A stretch of DNA of 44,631 bases from CF-162 sp040882565 (GTDB lineage Bacteria > Chloroflexota > Dehalococcoidia > SM23-28-2 > RBG-16-64-32): the NCBI GenBank assembly GCA_040882565.1, contig JBBEAZ010000007.1:1-44631 (forward strand), read 5' to 3'. The notes beneath the pieces were generated by a model. The model had not been told where the DNA came from. It ran no database searches and worked only from the letters and a program-made list of their open reading frames with translations. Made by a program: the position numbers and the translations under genes. Positions 8,856-16,537 of the stretch are shown here, in pieces; position 1 is the first letter of the stretch, and the number at the start of each line of letters is the position of its first letter.

Positions 8856-9141
8856 ATCTGGAGCGGGAGACCCAGACGGGCGCGCGGGGCTCGACCTGTA
8901 GGGCGCCCGTCCGGGCGCCCTACAGGTCCGCGCGAGGCGGAAACCCCGCGGCCCCGTTCGGCTATCGCTCAGGGCAGGCCCGTTCGGCTTCGCTCAGGGC
9001 AGGCCCGTTCGGCTATCCCTCAGGGCAGGCTCTCTGCTTGGGAAGATTAGGTTTCGCGAACCGCATCTAGAGAAGCCCACTTTCCACGATTCGAAGTGAT
9101 TTGGCCCTTTGTCTCCAGAGGCCATGACCCTAGATTCCAGG
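8856..9141. repeat. Interspersed repeat, copy 4 of 4 (longest form)
   Basis: This is the fullest copy: left end ATCTGGAGCGGGAGACCC, then a perfect palindrome CCTGTAGGGCGCCCG - TC - CGGGCGCCCTACAGG (8895-8926), then GAGGCGGAAACC, then three tandem 25-26 bp units (8953-9029), then a right part shared with copy 1 (GGGAAGATTAGGTTTCGCGA, GAAGCCCA, TCTCCAGAGGC, TGACCCTA). Many spurious frames rich in GPFGYRSGQA arise from it. It sits between the cupin gene and the molybdopterin oxidoreductase, and the remaining bases of 8739-9201 show no gene. Confidence 0.85.
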
Positions 9142-9201
9142 GCCCTCGCCCCGGGAGCATCGCTTCTCCGGTTTGGTCACGTAGGTTGCGACGCGCCCTA
9201 C

Positions 9202-10311
9202 CTAATCGACGATCACGCTAACGCGCTGGACGCCGTTGTTCCCCATCCCCTGGTAATTCCAGTTCTGCACCTCCGGCTGCGCGTTCCCCTCACTGTCCGT
9301 CGCCCGCACCGCCAGCTCGTACTCCCCCGGCTCCGCCTCCCACTCGAATGACCACCCTGTCCACGCGAACCTACCAATCGATGCCTCCAGCCGCGCCTCC
9401 TGCCACGTCTTCGCTCCGTCCGTACTCACCTCGACTCGTCTTACTTCGAGCCGCCCTGCCCACGCACGCCCGCTCAGCGTCACGGGTCCTCGTTGGACAA
9501 GCCGCACGCGCGTCAGGAAGTCCGGGATCCCCGGCGGGACCATCAGCGCGCGCACCCGGATCGTCGTCACCGGCTCTCCCAGGTCGTCCGCGGACTGCGT
9601 GTACCGGTAGGAACCGATCATCTGGTAGCCCTCGAAGGGCCGCGCCACAACCTCGATACTCTTCAGCCACTTGACGCTCGTCATCCCGTACCAACCCGGC
9701 ACGAGCAGGCGCAGCGGGTAGCCATGCTGCGGCTCCAGCGGCCGGCCGTTCATCTCGTACGCGATCATCACCTCATCGCGCGTCGCCTCTTCGATGCTCA
9801 GGCTGCGCTGGTAGAACTGCTGCTCATCGCCCTGCACTCCCTCGTCCGCCCCCGTGAAGACGACCTCCACCGCCTCCGGTTTCAACCCCGCCTCCTCGAG
9901 CAGACCCCGCAGCGGCGTGCCGGTCCACTCAGCCGTCCCAATCGCTTCGATCAGCCAGGGCTGACTGATTGGCCTCGGGTCCATCAGCGCCCGCCCGTTG
10001 CCGCCGCATTCCATCGTCACCGGCAGGCTGACGCGAGGCCGCTCCCTCAGCTCCGCGACGCCCAGCATCAGTGGCTTCGCCACGAGCCCGCCGACCTCCA
10101 AACGCCAGTCGCTCGCGACCGCGTCCGGGATGTCGAAGTGGATCAGCAGGTAATGCATCCCGACGGGAGTGACGTCGTACCGAAGGCCCTCCAGCGGCAT
10201 CCCTCGGTTGCGCAACGCAAGCTGGACTTCCTCGCGATAGAAGACACCGGGCGGCCCCATGTCCTCGCCCGGGCCAACTTGCGGGAAACGCTGAGTGCGC
10301 TGTTCTGTCAT
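9202..10311 (-). CDS. Molybdopterin-dependent oxidoreductase, sulfite oxidase family, about 369 aa
   Basis: An N-terminal oxidoreductase molybdopterin-binding domain carries VTMECGGNGR with the Cys that would ligate molybdenum, followed by PLRGLLEEAGL and RPLEPQHGYPLRLLVPGWYG. The C-terminal part (RVRALMVPPGIPDFL, then WEAEPGEYELAVRATDSEGN) fits the Mo-co dimerisation domain. There is no Tat or Sec signal, so a cytoplasmic enzyme is likely. A frame extends to GTG 10371, but it overlaps the upstream gene and the extension is unconserved-looking; ATG 10311 (MTEQRTQRF) is preferred. It follows the DUF2182 gene by 16 nt, suggesting co-transcription. The substrate (sulfite or another small molecule) is not determined. 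Confidence 0.85.
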   Translation of the reverse strand: MTEQRTQRFPQVGPGEDMGPPGVFYREEVQLALRNRGMPLEGLRYDVTPVGMHYLLIHFDIPDAVASDWRLEVGGLVAKPLMLGVAELRERPRVSLPVTMECGGNGRALMDPRPISQPWLIEAIGTAEWTGTPLRGLLEEAGLKPEAVEVVFTGADEGVQGDEQQFYQRSLSIEEATRDEVMIAYEMNGRPLEPQHGYPLRLLVPGWYGMTSVKWLKSIEVVARPFEGYQMIGSYRYTQSADDLGEPVTTIRVRALMVPPGIPDFLTRVRLVQRGPVTLSGRAWAGRLEVRRVEVSTDGAKTWQEARLEASIGRFAWTGWSFEWEAEPGEYELAVRATDSEGNAQPEVQNWNYQGMGNNGVQRVSVIVD

Positions 10312-10327
10312 GTCTGCATCCGTTCCG

Positions 10328-11137
10328 CTAGGCGCACGCACCGGCTGTGTGCGCGCACGCACTCGGGCCACTAACGACCAGTACAGCCACGCCCGCTACG
10401 ATGAGTATCACGCCGAGAGGTGCGCTCAGCTTACGGCCCCACGGCATGTTCTTTTCGACGGCCATCACTGCGCCGAGGACCAGCATCCACGCCAGGTTGC
10501 CCGTGCCGACCGCGAACATCAAGAGCATCAGTGACCAGCAACAGCCGACACAGAAGATGCCGTGATGGATGCCCAGCTTGAACGACTCCAGGCGCTCGGA
10601 TTTGCCCGTCCAGTGTTCCGTGACAAAGCTCAGCGGCGAGCGGCACTTGTCGAGACACTTGTACTTAAGCCGCGTGAACTGATAGACCCCCGCCAGCACG
10701 ATCGTCGCCCCTGAGATCGTCCACGAATTGTCGTCCAGCCAATGCCAGCGATCAACTCCGGCGTGCAGGGCGGCATCGCCGATATGCGCTCCCAAGCCAA
10801 ACGCCGCCCAAATGAGGACGTAACCCACAATCACCAGCGTCAGGAGGAGCCCGGAGTCTTCCCGCCTCTCCGTCATGCGCCGGAACGTCGACAGCAGCGG
10901 CAGGCTCGTCGGCAGCATCATCGCGAACGTCATCACGGTCCAGCCTGTGACGAATACCGCCATCAGGCCGACGGTCCCCCAGTTCAGGCCAGCGTCGATG
11001 TTGGTCAGCTCGTCGTGGCGCAGAAACCGCGCGTACGGCGACCCATCCCAGACAGCCAGCGACAGCCACGCGAGCGCGATCAGCGCCAGCAACAGCGGCG
11101 CGAAATAGGGCCGATTGTCTACGCGTGGGGCCAGCAT
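10328..11137 (-). CDS. DUF2182 predicted metal-binding integral membrane protein, 269 aa
   Basis: There are about seven hydrophobic segments (for example ALIALAWLSLAVW, VGLMAVFVTGWTVMTFAMML, LTLVIVGYVLIWAAFG, and a C-terminal VILIVAGVAVLVV). Conserved-looking MMLPTSLPLL, YKCLDKCRSPL and GIHHGIFCVGCCWSLM motifs provide paired Cys and His residues typical of the DUF2182 family. These proteins are often encoded next to DUF1326 proteins, as here. The function is unknown. Metal handling or heterodisulfide-type redox chemistry at the membrane has been suggested by the Cys content, but that is inference. It lies between the DUF1326 and molybdopterin oxidoreductase genes on the same strand. Confidence 0.8.
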   Translation of the reverse strand: MLAPRVDNRPYFAPLLLALIALAWLSLAVWDGSPYARFLRHDELTNIDAGLNWGTVGLMAVFVTGWTVMTFAMMLPTSLPLLSTFRRMTERREDSGLLLTLVIVGYVLIWAAFGLGAHIGDAALHAGVDRWHWLDDNSWTISGATIVLAGVYQFTRLKYKCLDKCRSPLSFVTEHWTGKSERLESFKLGIHHGIFCVGCCWSLMLLMFAVGTGNLAWMLVLGAVMAVEKNMPWGRKLSAPLGVILIVAGVAVLVVSGPSACAHTAGACA

Positions 11138-11170
11138 CGGCGTCTCAAGAGTGTCCGGTCACCGAGCCGG

Positions 11171-11779
11171 CTAGTTGACCTCGAAGCGGAAGCTCCCCTG
11201 GATGGCGTTGTGCCCCGAGAGGTCCATGTCCTTGAGTCCGTACTTCGAGCTCTTGCGCACGTACTTCGAAGCTTTGGCGACCCACGCGGGCGCTCCCGGT
11301 ATCGTCGTGAAGATACTCTCGTTCAGGGTCGTCACCTGGCCGGTGGGGCCGCGGTACGGCTCCATGACGCACTCGGCAACGTCGCCAATTACGAGTGATC
11401 CTTTGCCCTCCTGGACTTCGAACTTGATTGGCACGCGTTCCACCGCGGTTACCTCAGCGACTAGCGCCGCGGTGTCAGCGAGGGGTCCACCGAGCTTGCC
11501 GCTAAATGCGGCAACGAGCTTGTCCATTTGTTCGTCCGACGCCTTGTCGTCGACGAAGAGCGCCGCCTTCCAGTTCCCGGCCAGGACGTTGCCGGGGATG
11601 TGGACCGCAAAAGCAACAGTATGGCCGGAAACATCGACGCCGTCGATGCTCCCTGACCGAACGTTGTAGCCCATGACCGAGTCACAGGTGCCGTTGTCCG
11701 GGTCCTCACCCACCCAGCACGGACAGAGGATATCGCAGTTGCAGACTTCCAGCAGATCACCTTCGATGTTGTAACCCAT
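11171..11779 (-). CDS. DUF1326-domain protein, 202 aa
   Basis: The N-terminus MGYNIEGDLLEVCNCDILCP is the hallmark Cys-rich start of DUF1326 proteins (CNCxxLCPC plus a further Cys at about 32). The remainder contains HIPGNVLAGNWKAALFVDD and ends IQGSFRFEVN, as expected for a full-length family member. An AAGGAG ribosome binding site precedes ATG 11779. It is the first gene of a likely three-gene unit with the DUF2182 and molybdopterin oxidoreductase genes. The Cys cluster suggests metal binding. No biochemical role is established that I know of. Confidence 0.85.
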   Translation of the reverse strand: MGYNIEGDLLEVCNCDILCPCWVGEDPDNGTCDSVMGYNVRSGSIDGVDVSGHTVAFAVHIPGNVLAGNWKAALFVDDKASDEQMDKLVAAFSGKLGGPLADTAALVAEVTAVERVPIKFEVQEGKGSLVIGDVAECVMEPYRGPTGQVTTLNESIFTTIPGAPAWVAKASKYVRKSSKYGLKDMDLSGHNAIQGSFRFEVN

Positions 11780-12108
11780 CAGACCACTCCTTCTACTGTG
11801 TCGTTTGGCTCCAAAGCGCGGCCAGTATATTCATGCCGTCAAGCAAAATACAAGCAACCCACGTGCGTTTTGCAGGAAATACACCTTCCGCACCGCGCAA
11901 CCTCCCGCTCCGTATCGGGTGACACTCACCCCTTAGAGATCACCACCCCCATACGCTAACCTCACAACACAACGCCGCGAGGTGGTCGACGTCCCGGCGC
12001 TGGCGCTCCAATAGGCAACCGAACGCCTTCAAACACGGCCGCAAATCAAAGCAGTGCCAGGGCCTCAAGGCGCCAAACGTGGCGATTCTGTGCAATTCGC
12101 CCGTTTTC

Positions 12109-12137
12109 TTGTCCACGTCAGCACCGTCACGTACAAT
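12109..12137 (+). promoter_or_regulatory. Predicted sigma-70 promoter of the ffh operon
   Basis: TTGTCC (12109-12114), a 17-bp spacer and TACAAT (12132-12137) lie just before ffh. Transcription would begin about 8 nt before the ATG at 12152, giving a very short leader with little room for a ribosome binding site. The rest of 11780-12108 shows no gene or clear RNA. Confidence 0.45.
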
Positions 12138-12151
12138 CGAGTGTTGTAGGT

Positions 12152-13480
12152 ATGTTCGACTCACTTTCCGATAAACTCCAGGGCGTTTTCCGCAAGCTCG
12201 GCGGGCGCGGCACCGTCACCGAGAAAGACCTCGACGAGGCTCTCCGCGAGGTGCGCCTTGCGCTGCTCGAAGCGGACGTCCACTACAAGGTCGTCAAGGA
12301 GTTCATAACCAACGTCCGCGAGCGCGCGCTCGGCGCCAACGTGCTGAAGAGCCTGACGCCGATGCAGCAGATCATCGACGTCGTCAACCAGCAGCTCGTC
12401 GAAGTGCTGGGCGGCGGTCACGCCAAGCTGGAGCGCGGCAAGACCCCGCCGACCGTGATCATGCTCGTCGGCCTCAAGGGCTCGGGCAAGACGACCACTG
12501 CCGCCAAGCTCGGCCTCCACCTACGGCGCGGCGGCGAGCGCCCACTACTCGTCGGCGCCGACCCGGAGCGCGTCGCCGCGGGCGAGCAACTGCAGTCGCT
12601 GGGCAAGCAACTGACGATACCGGTGATCACCGACGCCGGAGGCGAAAAGCCCACCGACGTGTGCAAGCGGGCGCTGAAGCAAGCGAAGGATACGAGTGCC
12701 TCGTACGTCATCGTCGACACCGTCGGCCACGTCCAGATGGACGACGAGGACCGCGCCACGCTCAAGGCGCTGCACAAGCTGCTGGCGCCGACGGAGGTTA
12801 TCCTCGTCGCCGACGCAATGACGGGCCAGGAAGCCGTCAATGCGGCCCAGCAGTTCAACGAGACGATCCCGCTCACCGGCCTGATCCTGACCAAGGTCGA
12901 CGGCGACGCCCGCGGCGGCGCGGCGCTTTCCATTCGCGCGGTCACAGGCATCCCGATCAAGTTCTTCGGGATGGGCGAGAAGGCGGACGCGCTGGAGCCG
13001 TTCTACCCGGACCGCTTCGCCTCGCGGATCCTCGGCATGGGCGACCTGCTGACGCTGATCGACAAGGCGAAGGAGTCGATCACTGAGGAAGAGGCGGAGT
13101 CGATCACTCAGCGTATGAAGACAGGCTCCCTGACGCTGGACGACTTCCTCCAGCAGTACCAGCGGATCAAGAACATGGGCCCGCTCTCGAACCTCTTGAG
13201 CCTGGTACCGGGGCTTTCGCAGATCAAGAAGCAGCTCAATACGGACGAAATGGACGAGAACTACTTCAAGCAGGTAGAGGCAATCATTTACTCTATGACG
13301 AAGGAAGAACGAAAAGACCCGGCGATCATCGATGGCAGCCGCCGCCGCCGCATCGCGGCCGGCAGCGGCACCCAGCCGGCGGACATCAACCGGGTAATCA
13401 AGCAATTCAAAGAAGCCAAGAAGATCATGCAGGCGATGAGCACCGGCCGCGGCCCCAAAGTCACGTCGCTCCTCCGGTAG
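12152..13480 (+). CDS. ffh: Signal recognition particle GTPase Ffh (SRP54), 442 aa
   Basis: N domain (1-90), G domain (about 100-295) and M domain (about 320-442) are in the normal order. G1 is GLKGSGKTTTAAKL and G4 is TKVDGDARGG. The M domain keeps IDGSRRRRIAAGSGT, needed for SRP RNA binding. Two GTPase motifs are unusual. Motif II reads ADPERVAAGEQL instead of the usual D..RPAA.EQL form, although the Asp and Arg remain. G3 reads DTVGH (189-193) instead of DTAGR, losing the Arg. The protein should target membrane proteins co-translationally with SRP RNA and FtsY. It leads ffh-rpsP-khpA-rimM, a common arrangement. Confidence 0.95.
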   Translation: MFDSLSDKLQGVFRKLGGRGTVTEKDLDEALREVRLALLEADVHYKVVKEFITNVRERALGANVLKSLTPMQQIIDVVNQQLVEVLGGGHAKLERGKTPPTVIMLVGLKGSGKTTTAAKLGLHLRRGGERPLLVGADPERVAAGEQLQSLGKQLTIPVITDAGGEKPTDVCKRALKQAKDTSASYVIVDTVGHVQMDDEDRATLKALHKLLAPTEVILVADAMTGQEAVNAAQQFNETIPLTGLILTKVDGDARGGAALSIRAVTGIPIKFFGMGEKADALEPFYPDRFASRILGMGDLLTLIDKAKESITEEEAESITQRMKTGSLTLDDFLQQYQRIKNMGPLSNLLSLVPGLSQIKKQLNTDEMDENYFKQVEAIIYSMTKEERKDPAIIDGSRRRRIAAGSGTQPADINRVIKQFKEAKKIMQAMSTGRGPKVTSLLR

Positions 13481-13514
13481 CCGATGAACGCCCCTAATAC
13501 ACGGAGGTAACCAC

Positions 13515-14192
13515 TTGCTACGCATTCGACTGTCCAGGGTAGGTAAGAAGAAACAACCGGCCTACCGTATCGTTGTCACTGACCAGCGCAACCCGCGCGA
13601 AGGCGCGCACCTCGAGATAATCGGCCAGTACAACCCACTGACCGAGCCGATCACACTCAAGTTCCACGAGGAGCGCGCAGTGCACTGGCTGAAGGTCGGC
13701 GCGCAGCCGTCCGACACGGCGGCGAAGCTCCTGACCAGGGCCGGCGTCATGGAGCTGGCGGGCATCGCGCCCTTCGTCTACAAGGGCAAGGAGATGCCGG
13801 CCGGCGAGAAGAACCCGAAGAAGGGCCGCAAGGACGAAGGCGCCACGCCTGCACCCGTCGCGGCAGCCCCCGCGGCCGCCCCTGCAGCAGCAGTAGCCGT
13901 TGCCGAAGCGCCCGCGGCTGAGGCGCCCGCCGTCGAAGCGCCTGCGGCTGAAGCACCGGCTGCCGAAGCGCCCGCAGCTGAGGCACCGGCGGAGGAGCCG
14001 GTTGCTGAGGCGCCCGCGGCTGAGGCACCGGCGGAGGAGCCCGTTGCCGAAGCGCCCGCGGCTGAGGCGCCAGCTGCCGAAGAGCCCGTTACCGAAGCGC
14101 CCGCGGCTGAAGTTGCTACCGAAGAACCTGTCGTTGAAGAACCGGCCGCCGAAGAGGCCGCGCCTGCGGAAGATACCGAAACCACCAGTTAA
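13515..14192 (+). CDS. rpsP: Ribosomal protein bS16 with a long Ala/Glu/Pro tail, 225 aa
   Basis: The first 90 residues are a complete bS16 (LRIRLSRVGKKKQPAYRIVV, then IIGQYNPLTEP). The start is TTG at 13515, supported by a GGAGG ribosome binding site about 7 nt upstream and by the family N-terminus. From about residue 100 the protein continues for some 125 residues of EAPAAEAPAEEPVAE-type repeats, making it more than twice the usual 80-100 aa. The DNA of the tail is itself an imperfect tandem repeat. It should assemble into the 30S subunit, with the acidic tail presumably flexible and solvent-exposed. Confidence 0.95.
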   Translation: MLRIRLSRVGKKKQPAYRIVVTDQRNPREGAHLEIIGQYNPLTEPITLKFHEERAVHWLKVGAQPSDTAAKLLTRAGVMELAGIAPFVYKGKEMPAGEKNPKKGRKDEGATPAPVAAAPAAAPAAAVAVAEAPAAEAPAVEAPAAEAPAAEAPAAEAPAEEPVAEAPAAEAPAEEPVAEAPAAEAPAAEEPVTEAPAAEVATEEPVVEEPAAEEAAPAEDTETTS

Positions 14193-14213
14193 CACCCGAC
14201 GGAGAATCCCGCA

Positions 14214-14441
14214 ATGAAAGAGCTCATCGAGTTCATGGCCCGCGCAATCGTCGACAACCAGGACGCGGTCGAGGTCACTGAAGAGGACGGCGGCGACCAC
14301 GTCATCTTTCACCTGAAGGTCGCTGAAGAGGACATGGGGCGGGTGATCGGCAAGCAGGGCAGGATCGCGAACGCGATGCGCACGCTGCTGAAGGTGTCGG
14401 CGATCCGGCGTGGGGAGAGGGCTGTCCTCGAAATCGGCTAG
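14214..14441 (+). CDS. khpA: KH-domain RNA-binding protein KhpA, 75 aa
   Basis: This is a single KH domain: KELIEFMARAIVDNQDAVEV at the start and the GRVIGKQGRIANAMRTLL loop with the G-x-x-G RNA-binding signature. Length and position between rpsP and rimM are typical. A GGAG site lies upstream of ATG 14214. KhpA proteins bind RNA broadly, often with KhpB/Jag, and affect cell division and envelope genes in some bacteria. Confidence 0.92.
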   Translation: MKELIEFMARAIVDNQDAVEVTEEDGGDHVIFHLKVAEEDMGRVIGKQGRIANAMRTLLKVSAIRRGERAVLEIG

Positions 14442-14949
14442 CCGCGATGGCGACGTCCCGCCGGGATACGTCGCCGTCGGCCGAGTCCTCGGCGCCTTCG
14501 GTGTCCGCGGCGACATCAAGGTCCAGCCGCTGGCCCCGCCACAAACCTTCAAGACCGGCCGCCAGGTCACGCTACACGGCGATCTACACACGATCGAACG
14601 CAGCCGCCGGCACAAGGCGGTGGTGCTCCTGAAGCTCGACGGCATCGACGTGCGTGAAGACGTGGCCGACCATCGCGGCGAGTACCTGCTGATCCCAGAA
14701 GCCGAACTCGCGCCCCTCGGCGAAGGTGAGTACTACCGCTACCAGCTCGTCGGCCTGCGCGTCGTCAGCACTGAAGGCGAGGACCTGGGCGAGATCGCGG
14801 AAGTCCTCGAGCGTCCCGCGAACGACGTCTTCGTCGTCCGCGGCCCCAGAGGCGAGTTCCTCGTGCCGGCGGCCGAGGACATCGTGCGTTCCGTCGACAT
14901 CAAGGGCGGCGTGGTCGCGATCGAAGTGGTGCCGGGGTTGCTCGGCTAG
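14410..14949 (+). CDS. rimM: Ribosome maturation factor RimM, 179 aa
   Basis: The N-terminal RimM barrel has GYVAVGRVLGAFGVRGDIKV. The C-terminal PRC-barrel-like part has GEYYRYQLVGLRVVS and DVFVVRGPRGEFLVPAAED, close to the family pattern. The only usable in-frame start is GTG 14410, which overlaps khpA by 32 nt. The first 18 residues look non-conserved. RimM assists 16S rRNA processing and 30S head assembly. trmD, which usually follows rimM, is instead on the opposite strand 9 kb away. Confidence 0.92.
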   Translation: MGRGLSSKSASRDGDVPPGYVAVGRVLGAFGVRGDIKVQPLAPPQTFKTGRQVTLHGDLHTIERSRRHKAVVLLKLDGIDVREDVADHRGEYLLIPEAELAPLGEGEYYRYQLVGLRVVSTEGEDLGEIAEVLERPANDVFVVRGPRGEFLVPAAEDIVRSVDIKGGVVAIEVVPGLLG

Positions 14950-14971
14950 CTGCCACAAGGGAAACCTGCGT

Positions 14972-14977
14972 TATAAT
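14972..14977 (+). promoter_or_regulatory. -10 element of the tRNA-Ala/tRNA-Arg unit
   Basis: A perfect TATAAT lies 31 nt before the mature tRNA-Ala 5' end, after the rimM stop. No clear -35 at the right spacing was found. Confidence 0.45.
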
Positions 14978-15008
14978 GGCGTGTGGCCGGTTGTAGCGGC
15001 CAACAGGT

Positions 15009-15084
<76 letters not shown>

Positions 15085-15115
15085 ATTTCTTTGCCCTGAA
15101 CGATCCTCCGGAGGG

Positions 15116-15192
15116 GCCCCGGTAGCTCAGTAGGACAGAGCAACGGTTTCCTAAACCGTGTGTCGGCGGTTCGAGTCCGTCCCGGGGCACCA
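15116..15192 (+). tRNA. tRNA-Arg (CCT)
   Basis: Acceptor GCCCCGG/CCGGGGC, D stem GCTC/GAGC, anticodon stem ACGGT/ACCGT with loop TTCCTAA (anticodon CCT, reading AGG), T arm GGCGG-TTCGAGT-CCGTC, and encoded CCA (15190-15192). It follows tRNA-Ala by 31 nt, so the two are probably co-transcribed. Its 3' half is repeated three times downstream. Confidence 0.96.
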
Positions 15193-15200
15193 GCTATTCT
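15148..15200 (+). repeat. 53-bp att-like direct repeat, first copy (inside tRNA-Arg)
   Basis: The segment from the anticodon loop of tRNA-Arg to 8 bp past its CCA is repeated without mismatch at 15826-15878. Integrases commonly use exactly this part of a tRNA gene (anticodon loop to 3' end) as an attachment site. The intact tRNA at this end corresponds to the side where an inserting element restores the gene. No integrase gene is present in the window. Confidence 0.75.
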
Positions 15201-15445
15201 TGTACCTGACAGCCTGCTGTTGAGCAGGAAGCTGGTGCGCCGTGACCGCCAGGCGTTGCCGTGGTTCACGGGTAACAGCTATCGAGCCGCGCAGGCGTGA
15301 ACTTTTGGCATGTACACGGACCAACTGCGCCCGACGTAAACGCTAATAAACAACTCGGAATTAAACCCCGATGGGATGCGGTTGATGCGTACGGGGCTGT
15401 AATATGAGGCTCGGATTCAATCAGCTTAGTCGAGGAGACGAGAAG

Positions 15446-15802
15446 ATGGGTGGCCCTGAGAAGAAGTCCCTTGAGACGCCGGACCAGGTGTTGAACATGG
15501 AGAACGGCAAGATCGATATTGTAGCCATTGGCGGCGCAGGCGTGGGGCGAGCGACGTTTCAGCCAGGGTGGAAGTGGTCGGAGCACGAGAAGCCTGTGGT
15601 GGAAGCGAAGGGCGACTACTGCGAGGTGCCGCACTTCGTGTACTTGGCGGAAGGCCAGATGAAGATCGTGTTTCAGGACGGAAAAGACCTCGATCTGAAG
15701 GCGGGGGACATCGCGATTCTGCCTGCAGGGCACGATGGCTGGGTTGTCGGAGACGAGGCCGCAGTGATGGTGGACTTTGGGGCGGTGGCGAAACCGTTCT
15801 AG
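15446..15802 (+). CDS. Small cupin-domain protein (paralog 2), 118 aa
   Basis: It has a single cupin domain with FQPGWKWSEHEKP and PAGHDGWVVGDEA, and is the same length as the protein at 8382. ATG 15446 is chosen because GAGGAG lies 9 nt upstream; a longer frame from 15404 has no such site. It is the only gene between tRNA-Arg and the first downstream tRNA-derived repeat, so it forms a one-gene islet. Possible metal ligands are His in WSEH, VPHF and GHD. The substrate is unknown. Nothing recognisable lies in 15201-15445 apart from a TAATAT -10-like hexamer near 15400. Confidence 0.8.
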   Translation: MGGPEKKSLETPDQVLNMENGKIDIVAIGGAGVGRATFQPGWKWSEHEKPVVEAKGDYCEVPHFVYLAEGQMKIVFQDGKDLDLKAGDIAILPAGHDGWVVGDEAAVMVDFGAVAKPF

Positions 15803-15806
15803 CTCC

Positions 15807-15878
15807 GCGGACGCCGCGTGGCCAATTCCTAAACCGTGTGTCGGCGGTTCGAGTCCGTCCCGGGGCACCAGCTATTCT
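15807..15878 (+). repeat. tRNA-Arg 3'-half repeat R1 (att-like, identical core)
   Basis: Bases 15826-15878 are identical to 15148-15200. The 5' half of the tRNA is absent and is replaced by GCGGACGCCGCGTGGCCAA (15807-15825), a sequence also found at the same place in R2 and, diverged, in R3. It cannot fold as a tRNA because the anticodon-stem partner is missing. It separates the cupin islet from the nitroreductase-like gene. Confidence 0.85.
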
Positions 15879-15955
15879 GTACATGAAATTGGCCGTTCTG
15901 ACAGCTACCCCCCGGCAGTAAGCTATACTAGCGCCGTCGAAGCAGGAGGCCGCCA

Positions 15956-16381
15956 ATGCCCGTGAACGCCACCGTGACGAAAATCTTCTCGCGATCGCAC
16001 GTTTTCTTGTACCGCGTTTCTGGCGGGGCGATCGGGAGGTCGACGAGAGGCGTGCCGATCGTGCTCCTGACGACGACCGGACGGCAGTCCGGGCGTCAGC
16101 GGACTACTCCGCTGCAGAGCATCGAAGACGGCGAAAACATAGTGGTCGTCGCCTCAAACGGCGGCCATAAGGTGCACCCCCAGTGGTGGCTCAACCTCAA
16201 GGCAAACCCGGAAGCCACAGTCCAGGTAAGGCGCCGCGAGCGGAAGGTGCGAGCCGAGGAAGCGACCGGCAAAGAGCGCGAGCGTCTCTGGCAGAAGGCG
16301 GTGGACCAGTACGCCGGCTACGCCGACTATCAGAAGACCGCCGAGCGCGAGATTCCTGTGGTCGTACTCAAGCCCGTTTAG
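15956..16381 (+). CDS. Nitroreductase/deazaflavin (F420)-dependent oxidoreductase family protein, 141 aa
   Basis: The sequence follows the DUF385/Ddn-like split-barrel pattern: N-terminal helix, then PIVLLTTTGRQSGRQRTTPL, a VVVASNGGHKVHPQWWLNL block and a C-terminal QKTAEREIPVVVLKP strand. These motifs bind coenzyme F420 in characterised relatives. An AGGAGG site lies 5 nt before ATG 15956. It is a lone gene between tRNA-derived repeats R1 and R2. The substrate is unknown; relatives reduce quinones or nitro-compounds. Whether this organism makes F420 cannot be seen here. Confidence 0.82.
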   Translation: MPVNATVTKIFSRSHVFLYRVSGGAIGRSTRGVPIVLLTTTGRQSGRQRTTPLQSIEDGENIVVVASNGGHKVHPQWWLNLKANPEATVQVRRRERKVRAEEATGKERERLWQKAVDQYAGYADYQKTAEREIPVVVLKPV

Positions 16382-16475
16382 CCGGAGCGGACGCCCCCTC
16401 TTTTGCTCCCACCGCAAGGAGGGTACGAGGAGAAGCGGGGACAGTCATTGGCTCCGAGGCAACTGCAGCAATTAC

Positions 16476-16537
16476 GCGGACGCCGCGTGGCCAATTGCTA
16501 ACACCGTGTGCCGGCGGTTCGAGTCCGTCCCCGGGGC
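16476..16537 (+). repeat. tRNA-Arg 3'-half repeat R2 (diverged)
   Basis: It starts GCGGACGCCGCGTGGCCAAT as in R1, then CTAACACCGTGTG, CCGGCGGTTCGAGTCCGTCC and CCGGGGC. Relative to the tRNA it carries substitutions and small indels and has lost the CCA. It lies between the nitroreductase-like gene and the broken PIG-L gene. Confidence 0.8.

Noticed and set aside
393..9141. CRISPR array
   Set aside because: The repeats are long, few and separated by genes; there are no regular spacers and no cas genes.
11780..12151. SRP RNA gene next to ffh
   Set aside because: No GGAAG-type tetraloop or conserved SRP RNA core was found in this interval.
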